The notes: a model not told the origin generated them from the letters alone. DNA of 6,266 nucleotides from Bacteroidia bacterium (GCA_025996815.1 BNTT01000165.1:1-6266); one strand, 5' to 3'; positions 1-6,090 are shown, counted from the first letter of the stretch. A program made the numbers and translations.

Positions 1-176
1 ATGATATGAGCCAATTCGGTAAAGCCTCCAATTTGATTGGCTGGGCAGGACTGCGCCCGCGAAACGATGAATCGGCAGGCAAAATAAAGTCGAACAAAAC
101 CCTGCATGGCAACAAGTTTCTTCGACATTGTTTCAGTTCCAAACCTTTGTATCTGCCTCATCGCTACAAAAGATAA
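1..176 (+). pseudogene. IS110-family transposase, C-terminal remnant
   Basis: The frame starting at base 3 is open from the left edge to a TAA at 174-176, giving about 57 residues. The first 42 match the C-terminal (Transposase_20) domain of IS110-family serine-type transposases: a DMSQFGKASNLIGWAGLRPR block, then NDESAGKIKSNKTLHGNKFLR. In this family the Ser of the E/Q-S-A/G-G motif is the proposed catalytic serine and the GNK-LR helix follows it; both are present. After FLR (about base 125) the protein should continue for some tens of residues with a conserved helical tail. Here it becomes CFSSKPLYLPHRYKR and stops. Neither of the other two + frames restores an obvious family tail, so I read this as a truncated, probably inactive copy. 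The N-terminal DEDD RuvC-like domain would lie left of the window and cannot be judged. IS110 elements lack classical inverted repeats, so the element end cannot be placed. Confidence 0.75.
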
Positions 177-200
177 TATATACTCATTACCAATATATTA
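174..200. repeat. AT-only inverted repeat between IS110 remnant and recQ end
   Basis: TAATATAT (174-181) and ATATATTA (193-200) are perfect reverse complements around an 11-base loop. The left arm includes the transposase stop codon. On the - strand the hairpin lies 25 bases past the recQ stop and is followed by a short T-rich stretch (TCTTTTG), so it could act as a weak recQ terminator. An all-A/T stem is weak and may be chance in this AT-rich spacer. Confidence 0.3.
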
Positions 201-224
201 CAAAGTTATCCTATCAGTGCTGAT

Positions 225-2489
225 TTAGGATTTTTTAGAGGAAAGGTACAAAAATAACTCATAATTCATAATTCGCATCAAAATGCACGCCTGCACCTCC
301 GGCGGATAAAATGGTGTGGAGTATTTTTTGCCGTCTTCTAATGTGCGTTCTACTGCTATGATGCCCTTTGCTTTGCCTGTTTCGGTGATTGCTCGTGCAT
401 TTTTGCCGTTTTCGTCAATGATGTTCATCAGTAGACCGTCTTCCACCAAAAAGTCGTTGAGTTTTTTGGCTGTGATGGGCTTGAGGCGGTGATTTATGCG
501 TTCCACATTGATTTTGTCGACTAAAACGCTGACCGGCACAGGTTCATCACCGGTGTCAATATCCGACAAATCAGGTTTGGAATCAGTGAGCGTTTCATCG
601 GCTTTTTCTACGCTATTTTCCGCCAAAAATGTATTGATGATATGCGTGAAAGCGGCGGCATATTGCTGCTGCTTGTGTGCGCCAACACCCGCCACGTTCA
701 AAAATTCTTCTGCCGTGCGGGGCAAAATGCGGCACATATCCACCAATGAGGTGTCCGGAAATATCACGAATGCCGGCACGTTTTGCGCATCGGCAAGCTG
801 CCTGCGAAGTGCCTTCAATTGTCCCAAAAGTGCGTGATTGATATTGTAAACCACCGCATCGCGACCCTTCCGCTCTCTTTGCAGTTTCGCATTTTCTTTT
901 TCTATCCGCTCGGCTTTTGCCACCACGTTTTGCTTCATCGCAAGGGGCAATCTTTGGTACAAAATTTCTGCCGACTTTGCCCCTAATTTGTAGATAGGAT
1001 ATTGGTCGCCGGCAAGTTGTATATAGCCGTTTTCCACCAGAAAATCGAACACTTCGGTGATTTCGCGCTCGCTTTCCGTACATATATTATAGGTTGAAAG
1101 TTGCTCGAAATGCCATTGCAACACTTTTGCGCTTTTACTCCCGCGCAATGTGTCGATAATCAGCCCTCTGCCCACCCGTTGCCCTGTTTTGTAGATGCAT
1201 GAGAGGATTTTTTGCGACAAAATGGTGATGTCCACGATTTCACTTTCACTGTTGCAATTGCCACATTCGCCGCAATGTGTGTCTTTGTCGTGGGCTTCGC
1301 CAAAGTAGTTTAAGATGTAGGCGCGCAGGCATAAATTTGTTTTGCAATACGTTTCCATCACGCGCAGTCGCTCTTTGGCTTTGGCTTTCAACTCCTCTTT
1401 CACAGCCTCCTCAATAGGTTCTTGTTCCCTGTCGCTGCCATTTTCAATCAACCATTGGATGGTCATAATATCTTGCCCCGAAAACAGCAGCGTACATTCC
1501 GCCCGACTGCCGTCGCGACCTGCCCGACCGGCTTCCTGATAATAACTTTCGATGTCCTTGGGCATATTGTAGTGGATGACGTATGCCACATTCGACTTGT
1601 CGATGCCCATCCCAAAGGCATTAGTCGCGACAATCACATTGATGCGGTCGTAAAGAAAATCCGCCTGATTTTGCGACCGCTCGCTCTGCGCCAATCCAGC
1701 GTGGTAAGGAGCCGCTTTGATGCCCTGTTCTCGGAGTTTGGCAGCCACCTCATCCACGGCTTTCCGGGTGGAACAATACACAATGCCATAATCGTTAGGG
1801 TGCTTAGCAAGTATCTCAAGCAGTGTTTTAGCCTTATCTTTGGGCGTTTTCACCTCAAAAAAGAGGTTTTTGCGGTCAAAACTGGCAACCACGATTTTAG
1901 GCTCGTTGAGTTTCAACGAATCTAAAATATCCTCTCTCACGCGCTGAGTAGCCGTTGCCGTGAAAGCAGAAACAACAGGGCGCATCTTCAATTGCCCGAT
2001 GAAAGCGGTGATTTTTGAATAGCTGGGGCGAAAATCCTGCCCCCATTGCGAAATACAATGCGCCTCATCAATGGTCACCATAGAAATCTCCGTGTTTTTG
2101 GCATATTCCAAAAAATCAGGCGCGTCCAACCGTTCAGGAGCCACATAAAGCAGTTTATACTGCCCGTCCCGTGCCTGATTTAGGATTTCTCGCTGCTCCC
2201 CATCTGCCTGTGAACTGTTCAAAAAAGCCGCAGGGATACCACTCTGTCGCAACGCGCGAATCTGGTCGTTCATCAGCGAGATGAGCGGCGAAATGACAAC
2301 GGTGATGCCCGAAAACATCAACGCGGGCAACTGAAAGCAAATCGACTTCCCCGCCCCCGTAGGCATCACCGCAAGGCAATCGCGATGCGCCAAAAGCGAA
2401 TCAATAATCTCGGTCTGATTGTCTCGAAATTGGCTGTGACCAAAATACTCCTTCAATACATGCAGTTTGTCTTCAATTTTTTCCGGCAT
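225..2489 (-). CDS. recQ: ATP-dependent DNA helicase RecQ
   Basis: A 754-residue superfamily 2 3'-5' DNA helicase acting in recombination and replication-fork repair. Visible motifs in order: motif 0 FRDNQ (21-25), Walker A PTGAGKS (43-49), DEAH (141-144), the RecQ aromatic-rich loop with SQWGQDFRPSY (147-157), SAFTATA (174-180), VYCSTR (237-242), VATNAFGMGIDKS (287-299) and QEAGRAGRDG (318-327). Zinc-binding cysteines are C387, C406, C409 and C412. An RQC winged-helix region (about 418-520) and an HRDC domain (about 550-622, with FVIFPDTSL and VAGVGAHK) follow. A further module (about 650-735) resembles small winged-helix C-termini of some RecQs. I chose the ATG at 2489 because RecQs start just before this point; the longer frame from 2585 adds a basic tail overlapping the upstream gene. 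No Shine-Dalgarno is seen, only an A-rich leader. It follows the ORF6N gene by 13 bases and is probably co-transcribed. The final residues (IMNYEL onward) come from a heptamer repeat and look non-native. Confidence 0.95.
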   Translation of the reverse strand: MPEKIEDKLHVLKEYFGHSQFRDNQTEIIDSLLAHRDCLAVMPTGAGKSICFQLPALMFSGITVVISPLISLMNDQIRALRQSGIPAAFLNSSQADGEQREILNQARDGQYKLLYVAPERLDAPDFLEYAKNTEISMVTIDEAHCISQWGQDFRPSYSKITAFIGQLKMRPVVSAFTATATQRVREDILDSLKLNEPKIVVASFDRKNLFFEVKTPKDKAKTLLEILAKHPNDYGIVYCSTRKAVDEVAAKLREQGIKAAPYHAGLAQSERSQNQADFLYDRINVIVATNAFGMGIDKSNVAYVIHYNMPKDIESYYQEAGRAGRDGSRAECTLLFSGQDIMTIQWLIENGSDREQEPIEEAVKEELKAKAKERLRVMETYCKTNLCLRAYILNYFGEAHDKDTHCGECGNCNSESEIVDITILSQKILSCIYKTGQRVGRGLIIDTLRGSKSAKVLQWHFEQLSTYNICTESEREITEVFDFLVENGYIQLAGDQYPIYKLGAKSAEILYQRLPLAMKQNVVAKAERIEKENAKLQRERKGRDAVVYNINHALLGQLKALRRQLADAQNVPAFVIFPDTSLVDMCRILPRTAEEFLNVAGVGAHKQQQYAAAFTHIINTFLAENSVEKADETLTDSKPDLSDIDTGDEPVPVSVLVDKINVERINHRLKPITAKKLNDFLVEDGLLMNIIDENGKNARAITETGKAKGIIAVERTLEDGKKYSTPFYPPEVQACILMRIMNYELFLYLSSKKS
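249..282 (-). promoter_or_regulatory. Promoter-like sequence inside the recQ 3' end, pointing left
   Basis: On the - strand TATTTTTG (249-256) matches the TAnnTTTG -7 box, and TTTG (279-282) lies 22 bases upstream, slightly wide for the phylum. The stretch TTGTACCTTT here is also found in the tRNA-Thr promoter at 3241-3250. No gene reading left is visible between here and base 1, so the target gene is either missing or outside the window. It overlaps recQ coding sequence and may be fortuitous. Confidence 0.3.
259..274. repeat. Short tandem heptamer repeat in recQ tail
   Basis: Two exact copies of TCATAAT (259-265 and 266-272) plus the first two bases of a third. Read on the - strand in the recQ frame they give I-M-N-Y-E-L. 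As I recall, heptamer tracts encoding IMNYEL-type peptides recur at intergenic sites in Bacteroidota genomes; this is memory, not a search. The repeat is short and could vary by slippage. Confidence 0.6.
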
Positions 2490-2502
2490 AAATTTTGTTT
2501 TT

Positions 2503-3135
2503 TTATATAGTTTTCTTATTCTTTTTTTTATTTTTATTGGCTTTCTCAGCCTCCGCCCGTGCCTGCGCAATAGCAATATAGCCAATCGGACTCGGTTTTT
2601 GGATGTTGTTTTTTGCCTCCTGCAATTCTACCAAAGATTTGCTGAGTAACTCAAGCTGTGTCCGAGTGTCCTCGCTGAAGTCGTTGTAATCGGCAAATGT
2701 ATCATCGATAGTTGCCGCAAGCCTTTTGACTTCACACTCAAGCATGGTAAGCCTCTCAGCAGGTGGAATCGCCAGAAATTGGCGAACAGCAACGAAAGCC
2801 CGCATAATTTTCATATTGATTTCTATTGCGGTCTTGGAAGTGAGCACGCTACTCAACATGGCGATGCCCAATTCAGTAAAAGCGTAGGGCTTTTTTCGTA
2901 ATCCTATGATTTCCAATGGTTTGGATGTCACAATTTGTGATATCCAATTTTGAAACTCATCGTCTGTCAATTGAAACATAAAATCTTCAGGGAATCGTTC
3001 GAGATTACGTTTTACAGCCTGATTTAAACTGCGCGTTTCGACACCATACAATTGCGCCAAATCGCGGTCAATCATCACTTTTTGATTTCTGAACGCGAAA
3101 ATCTTGTTTTGAATTAGAACGGGTTGTAATTCCAT
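2503..3135 (-). CDS. ORF6N-domain DNA-binding protein
   Basis: A 210-residue protein whose first 90 or so residues match the ORF6N domain, a DNA-binding domain from phage antirepressor/KilA-N-type proteins that is common in Bacteroidota. Signature stretches are IFAFRNQKVMIDRDLAQLYG (12-31), SLNQAVKRNLERFPEDFMFQL (36-56) and the GLRKKPYAFTELGIAMLSSVL stretch (78-98), followed by a helical EINMKIMRAFVAVRQF segment (105-120). Residues about 128-180 are charged and likely helical or coiled-coil. The tail (about 196-209) is lysine-rich and low in complexity. No enzyme motif is seen, and the binding target is unknown. The ATG at 3135 is the only sensible start, with a TACCTTTG promoter box 26 bases upstream and no Shine-Dalgarno. 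recQ begins 13 bases after its stop, suggesting one transcript. Its base composition is low: line 2941-3000 counts 20 G+C of 60, against 37 of 60 in one asnB line. It may be phage-derived or a chromosomal regulator. Confidence 0.85.
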   Translation of the reverse strand: MELQPVLIQNKIFAFRNQKVMIDRDLAQLYGVETRSLNQAVKRNLERFPEDFMFQLTDDEFQNWISQIVTSKPLEIIGLRKKPYAFTELGIAMLSSVLTSKTAIEINMKIMRAFVAVRQFLAIPPAERLTMLECEVKRLAATIDDTFADYNDFSEDTRTQLELLSKSLVELQEAKNNIQKPSPIGYIAIAQARAEAEKANKNKKKNKKTI

Positions 3136-3161
3136 TTTGCTACCGGTTGTGAATTTTTTTG

Positions 3162-3169
3162 CAAAGGTA
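3162..3169 (-). promoter_or_regulatory. -7 promoter box for the ORF6N-recQ unit
   Basis: On the - strand TACCTTTG, followed by CA, exactly fits the Bacteroidota TAnnTTTG -7 element. The start of transcription would fall near 3156-3158, leaving a leader of roughly 20 bases before the ORF6N ATG. Upstream TTTG (3195-3198) is 25 bases away and TTG (3183-3185) only 13, so the -33 element is not clear. Confidence 0.6.
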
Positions 3170-3243
3170 GTGTTTTTTTTGACAATAACAGTATCAAAGT
3201 AAAATATTTCTTGATTTTTTAACCATAATTAAAAAATTATTTG

Positions 3244-3251
3244 TACCTTTG
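3244..3251 (+). promoter_or_regulatory. -7 promoter box for tRNA-Thr
   Basis: TACCTTTG followed by CA, a perfect TAnnTTTG element 20 bases before the first base of the tRNA. Transcription would start about 3255-3257, giving a short 5' leader for RNase P to remove. The expected -33 position (about 3217-3224) is T-rich but has no clean TTTG. The spacer contains an A/T inverted repeat, ATAATT/AATTAT (3225-3240). Confidence 0.6.
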
Positions 3252-3271
3252 CACCCGCATCCGACAAAATT

Positions 3272-3344
3272 GCCACTGTAGCTCAGTCGGTAGAGCAGCG
3301 CATTCGTAACGCGCAGGTCACCAGTTCGAGTCTGGTCAGTGGCT
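3272..3344 (+). tRNA. tRNA-Thr (anticodon CGT)
   Basis: A 73-base cloverleaf reading ACG threonine codons. Acceptor stem GCCACTG (3272-3278) pairs fully with CAGTGGC (3337-3343); the discriminator base is T (3344). The D-stem is GCTC/GAGC (3281-3284/3293-3296). The anticodon loop TTCGTAA (3303-3309) carries CGT at 3305-3307. The variable loop is AGGTC. The T-stem ACCAG/CTGGT encloses TTCGAGT (3325-3331). CCA is not encoded: the following bases are CATAGG. In the anticodon stem, GCGCA (3298-3302) against CGCGC (3310-3314) leaves an A-C mismatch at the loop-proximal pair (31-39). The E. coli threonine tRNA with this anticodon, as I remember it, has A-T there. All other stem pairs are intact, so the gene is probably functional. 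Confidence 0.96.
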
Positions 3345-3349
3345 CATAG

Positions 3350-3380
3350 GGGGCGCGAAAAATCGCGCCCCGCTTTTTTT
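3350..3380 (+). terminator. Rho-independent terminator of tRNA-Thr
   Basis: GGGGCGCG (3350-3357) pairs perfectly with CGCGCCCC (3364-3371) around the loop AAAAAT. Two bases later a run of seven T follows (3374-3380). It begins 5 bases after the tRNA and works only for the + strand: in the opposite direction the hairpin is not followed by a T tract. The T run overlaps the stop codon of the convergent asnB gene. Confidence 0.88.
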
Positions 3381-5058
3381 AATAGGCATCGTTGTGCACC
3401 GACTGCACCGCGCGCCCCGATGGGTCGAGCATATTCTTGAATGCGGCATCCCATTCGATGGCGATGGGTGTGCTGCACGCCACCGATGGCACCGACGGCA
3501 CGGTCTTCGCTGCCGAATCCGACGGGAAATGTTCCTCAAAAATGGTGCGGTAGTGATATTCCTCTTTCGTCATCGGCGGATTGATGGGGAAACGCTCCGC
3601 CGCTTTCGCAAATTGCGCGTCGCTCACCTGTGCCGAGGCGATATCGCGCAGGGTGTCTATCCAACTGTAGCCCACGCCGTCCGAAAACTGCTCTTTCTGA
3701 CGCCACGCGACGCTTTCGGGCAGCATATCTTCAAATGCCTTGCGCAAAATCCACTTTTCCATACGCTTTTTGGCACCGCTCAGTTTATTTTCGGGATTGA
3801 GGCGCATCGCCACGTCCAAAAATTCCTTGTCGAGGAACGGCACGCGCCCTTCCACGCCCCACGATGCCAGCGATTTGTTGGCTCGCAGGCAGTCGTAGAG
3901 GTACAATTTATCGAGTTTGCGCACCGTTTCTTCGTGCAATTCCTTGGCATTCGGTGCTTTATGGAAATAGAGGTAGCCACCGAAAATCTCGTCCGCGCCC
4001 TCGCCCGACAGCACCATCTTGATGCCCATCGACTTAATCACGCGCGCCAAAAGATACATCGGCGTGGAGGCGCGAATGGTGGTTACGTCATACGTTTCGA
4101 TGTGATAAATCACGTCCCTGATAGCGTCTAAGCCCTCCTGAATGGTGAAATGCACCTCGTGATGCACCGTCCCGATATGGTCTGCCACCTTTTGTGCCGC
4201 CACCAAGTCGGGTGCACCCTCCAAGCCAATGGCGAACGAGTGCAACTGGGGCCACCACGCCTGCTGCCTGTCGCCGCTCTCGATGCGCTTGTCGGCAAAC
4301 GTTTTCGCAATCGCCGACACGACGGACGAATCCAAACCACCCGACAGCAGCACGCCGTAGGGCACGTCGGTCATCAGTTGGCGTTTCACGGCGGCAATCA
4401 ATGCTTCGCGCAATTCGGTGATGATTTCGGGATGCGCTTCAACGAGCGGCGCATTTTTCACGGCTTCGTAGTCCCTCCAATCGCGGGTGTACCACTGCGT
4501 GAGCGTGCCATTGTAGAGATAATGCCCCGGAGGAAACACCTCGATGCGGTTGCAATAGCCCTCCAAAGCCTTCAATTCGGATGCCACATAGAACGCACCG
4601 GCATCATCCCAGCCCATATACAGGGGTATCACGCCGATGGGGTCACGCGCAATCAGGTAACTGTCGCGCTCCGAATCGTAGAGCGCAAACGCAAAGATGC
4701 CGCTTATCTCTTCCAAAAAGTGGATGCCTTTTTCCTTATAGAGGCTCAAAATCACCTCACAGTCCGATTTCGTTTGAAACTGGTAGGTCGCCGCCTGACG
4801 GTCGCGAATCTCCTGATGGTTATAAATTTCGCCGTTCACAGCCAATATAACCTTGCCATCGGGCGAATACAGGGGCTGCCGTCCCGACTGCGGGTCCACA
4901 ATCGCCAGCCGCTCGTGCGCCAAAACAGCCTTGTCGCTCGCATAAATCCCCGACCAGTCGGGTCCGCGGTGGCGTATTTTTTTTGCCATCGCAATGGCTT
5001 GGGGACGCATCTTGTCTGCTCCCTGCTTAAAATCAAAAATTCCAACTATTCCACACAT
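3379..5058 (-). CDS. asnB: Asparagine synthetase B, glutamine-hydrolysing
   Basis: A 559-residue cytosolic enzyme making asparagine from aspartate, ATP and glutamine (EC 6.3.5.4). The N-terminal class II glutaminase domain starts with the nucleophile Cys2 (MCGIVG), which fixes the start at 5058. It contains RHRGPD (29-34), R50, NGEIYN (75-80) and SDCE (98-101), matching the glutamine-binding residues of E. coli AsnB shifted by one for Met1. The synthetase domain has the pyrophosphate loop SGGLDSS (239-245) and SGEGADEIFGGY (351-362). The segments WGVEGRVPFLDKEFLDVA (400-417) and WRQKEQFSDGVGYSWIDTL (452-470) are nearly identical to the E. coli type as I recall it, and the length is close to the usual 554. 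No truncation or lost catalytic residue is seen. It diverges from ribF and converges on tRNA-Thr. No terminator of its own is visible. One hand-counted line (4261-4320) is 37 of 60 G+C. Confidence 0.97.
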   Translation of the reverse strand: MCGIVGIFDFKQGADKMRPQAIAMAKKIRHRGPDWSGIYASDKAVLAHERLAIVDPQSGRQPLYSPDGKVILAVNGEIYNHQEIRDRQAATYQFQTKSDCEVILSLYKEKGIHFLEEISGIFAFALYDSERDSYLIARDPIGVIPLYMGWDDAGAFYVASELKALEGYCNRIEVFPPGHYLYNGTLTQWYTRDWRDYEAVKNAPLVEAHPEIITELREALIAAVKRQLMTDVPYGVLLSGGLDSSVVSAIAKTFADKRIESGDRQQAWWPQLHSFAIGLEGAPDLVAAQKVADHIGTVHHEVHFTIQEGLDAIRDVIYHIETYDVTTIRASTPMYLLARVIKSMGIKMVLSGEGADEIFGGYLYFHKAPNAKELHEETVRKLDKLYLYDCLRANKSLASWGVEGRVPFLDKEFLDVAMRLNPENKLSGAKKRMEKWILRKAFEDMLPESVAWRQKEQFSDGVGYSWIDTLRDIASAQVSDAQFAKAAERFPINPPMTKEEYHYRTIFEEHFPSDSAAKTVPSVPSVACSTPIAIEWDAAFKNMLDPSGRAVQSVHNDAY

Positions 5059-5073
5059 ATTATATTAGTTTAT

Positions 5074-5087
5074 TTTTTACGTAAAAA
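5074..5087. promoter_or_regulatory. 14-bp perfect palindrome at the asnB transcription start
   Basis: TTTTTACGTAAAAA is an exact palindrome lying between the asnB -7 box (5093-5100) and the ATG (5058), so it covers or immediately follows the predicted start of transcription. That is where a repressor operator could act. The regulator is unknown. The A/T-rich arms mean chance is possible. Confidence 0.35.
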
Positions 5088-5092
5088 TCGCA

Positions 5093-5122
5093 CAAAGTTA
5101 AGCATTTTATTTCAAAAACAAA
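5093..5122 (-). promoter_or_regulatory. asnB: asnB promoter
   Basis: On the - strand TAACTTTG (5093-5100) fits the TAnnTTTG -7 element, and TTTG (5119-5122) lies 18 bases upstream as the -33 element, close to the usual spacing. Transcription would begin about 5087-5089, giving a leader near 30 bases. The region is shared with the divergent ribF promoter. Confidence 0.6.
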
Positions 5123-5140
5123 AATTATTTTGTATTTTTG
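5110..5140 (+). promoter_or_regulatory. ribF: ribF promoter
   Basis: TATTTTTG (5133-5140), followed by CACA and then the ribF ATG, is a TAnnTTTG -7 box. An imperfect -33 (TTTC, 5110-5113) is 19 bases upstream. The box ends only 4 bases before the start codon, so the transcript should begin at or next to the ATG. The upstream half overlaps the asnB promoter, so the two genes share 86 bases of control region. Confidence 0.6.
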
Positions 5141-5144
5141 CACA

Positions 5145-6086
5145 ATGAAAACGATATATGACCCCAAATTGATTGAGGAGGCGACCTGTGCCACCGTCGG
5201 CTTTTTCGATGGCGTGCATCTGGGGCATCGTTTTTTGCTCGAGCAATTGAAAAAACAGGCACACGGCGATGATACGGGCGATTTGTCCTTGCCGACGGCT
5301 GCCATCACCTTTGCGCAGCACCCGCGTCAGGTGTTGCAATCCGATTTTCAGCCGCAGTTGCTGACCTCGTTGGACGAACGCCTGCAACAATTGGCGACCA
5401 CAGGGGTGGATTATTGCTACGTCCTCGACTTCACGCCGGCGTTGGCGGCAACATCTGCCAAAGAATTTTTGCAAAATACGCTATCCAAGCAACTGAAAGT
5501 CAAAAAACTACTTGCCGGCTACGACCACCGCTTCGGCAAAGGTCGCATCGATGATTTCCAAAATTACGTCGATTATGGCACCGCCTGCGGTATGACCGTC
5601 CGCAGGGGCGACCCGCGTGGTTGTCCGACTGCCAATGCCCTGCCCATCAGTTCCACAGCCATCCGCCGCGCCCTCGCCGAAGGCAACCAGCAAGCCGCCA
5701 ACGAAATGCTGGGCTACACCTACGCGCTGGCAGGCAAAGTCGTTACAGGCGACCGCCTCGGGCATCAGATAGGCTTCCCAACCGCGAATTTGGAACTCCT
5801 TGAGCCGCTCAAAATGTTGCCCAAAGAGGGTGCGTATGCCGTGCGCACACATCTACCCGACGGGCGCATCCATTCGGGTATGGCGTACATCGGACACCGC
5901 CCCAGCCTCGCCAAATGGGACGAACTGCGCATCGAAATTCACCTTTTCGATTTCAGCGGCGACCTCTACGGACAAATTTTAAGCGTCGAATTTGTCGATT
6001 TCCTGCGCCCCTCCGCCAAATTCGGCAGCGTCGCCGAATTGAAAGCGCAGTTGCAACGCGATATGCAGCGGGCAAAAGAAATTTAA
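5145..6086 (+). CDS. ribF: Bifunctional riboflavin kinase / FAD synthetase
   Basis: A 313-residue cytosolic enzyme converting riboflavin to FMN (EC 2.7.1.26) and FMN to FAD (EC 2.7.7.2). The N-terminal nucleotidyltransferase module shows GFFDGVHLGH (19-28, with the HxGH ATP-binding motif), LLAGYDHRFGKGR (122-134) and ISSTAIRRAL (168-177). The C-terminal flavokinase module shows GDRLGHQIGFPTANL (202-216), with the PTAN Mg-ATP motif, and GMAYIGHRPS (245-254). It ends with HLFDFSGDLYG (266-276) and VEFVDFLRPSAKF (281-293). Length and domain order are typical and complete. I chose the ATG at 5145; the same frame extends to a TTG at 5130, but that stretch is the promoter box. No ribosome binding site is possible if transcription starts at the ATG. 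No terminator is obvious after the stop; the next promoter-like sequence begins 4 bases later. Confidence 0.97.
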   Translation: MKTIYDPKLIEEATCATVGFFDGVHLGHRFLLEQLKKQAHGDDTGDLSLPTAAITFAQHPRQVLQSDFQPQLLTSLDERLQQLATTGVDYCYVLDFTPALAATSAKEFLQNTLSKQLKVKKLLAGYDHRFGKGRIDDFQNYVDYGTACGMTVRRGDPRGCPTANALPISSTAIRRALAEGNQQAANEMLGYTYALAGKVVTGDRLGHQIGFPTANLELLEPLKMLPKEGAYAVRTHLPDGRIHSGMAYIGHRPSLAKWDELRIEIHLFDFSGDLYGQILSVEFVDFLRPSAKFGSVAELKAQLQRDMQRAKEI

Positions 6087-6090
6087 AACC

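Noticed and set aside
1..161. - strand open frame starting with ATG at 161 and running off the left edge
   Set aside because: Antisense of the IS110 remnant; no recognisable protein features, and the + frame has clear transposase homology.
201..208. TAACTTTG on the - strand, a -7-like box past recQ
   Set aside because: No matching -33 element and the only ATG frame just after it stops within eight codons.
214..225. Inverted repeat ATCAG-TG-CTGAT just after the recQ stop as a terminator
   Set aside because: The loop is too small, the stem is only five pairs, and no T tract follows in the recQ direction.
613..1083. 156-codon - strand frame within recQ
   Set aside because: Alternate frame of recQ with low-complexity composition; the recQ frame is clearly the coding one.
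2490..2585. 32-residue N-terminal extension of RecQ from an ATG at 2585
   Set aside because: It overlaps the ORF6N coding end in another frame, encodes only a basic low-complexity stretch, and RecQ homology begins right after the ATG at 2489.
3225..3240. ATAATT/AATTAT inverted repeat in the tRNA promoter
   Set aside because: A/T-only six-base arms in AT-rich promoter DNA are expected by chance.
3394..4131. + strand frame of 245 codons opposite the asnB 3' half
   Set aside because: Shadow of asnB; His/Arg-rich composition and no family resemblance.
5130..5144. TTG start for ribF five codons upstream
   Set aside because: These codons coincide with the TATTTTTG promoter box, and the ATG at 5145 gives the normal RibF N-terminus.
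4150..5148. Long + strand frame of 332 codons opposite asnB
   Set aside because: Antisense shadow of a G+C-rich gene; no recognisable domain and it covers the asnB promoter.
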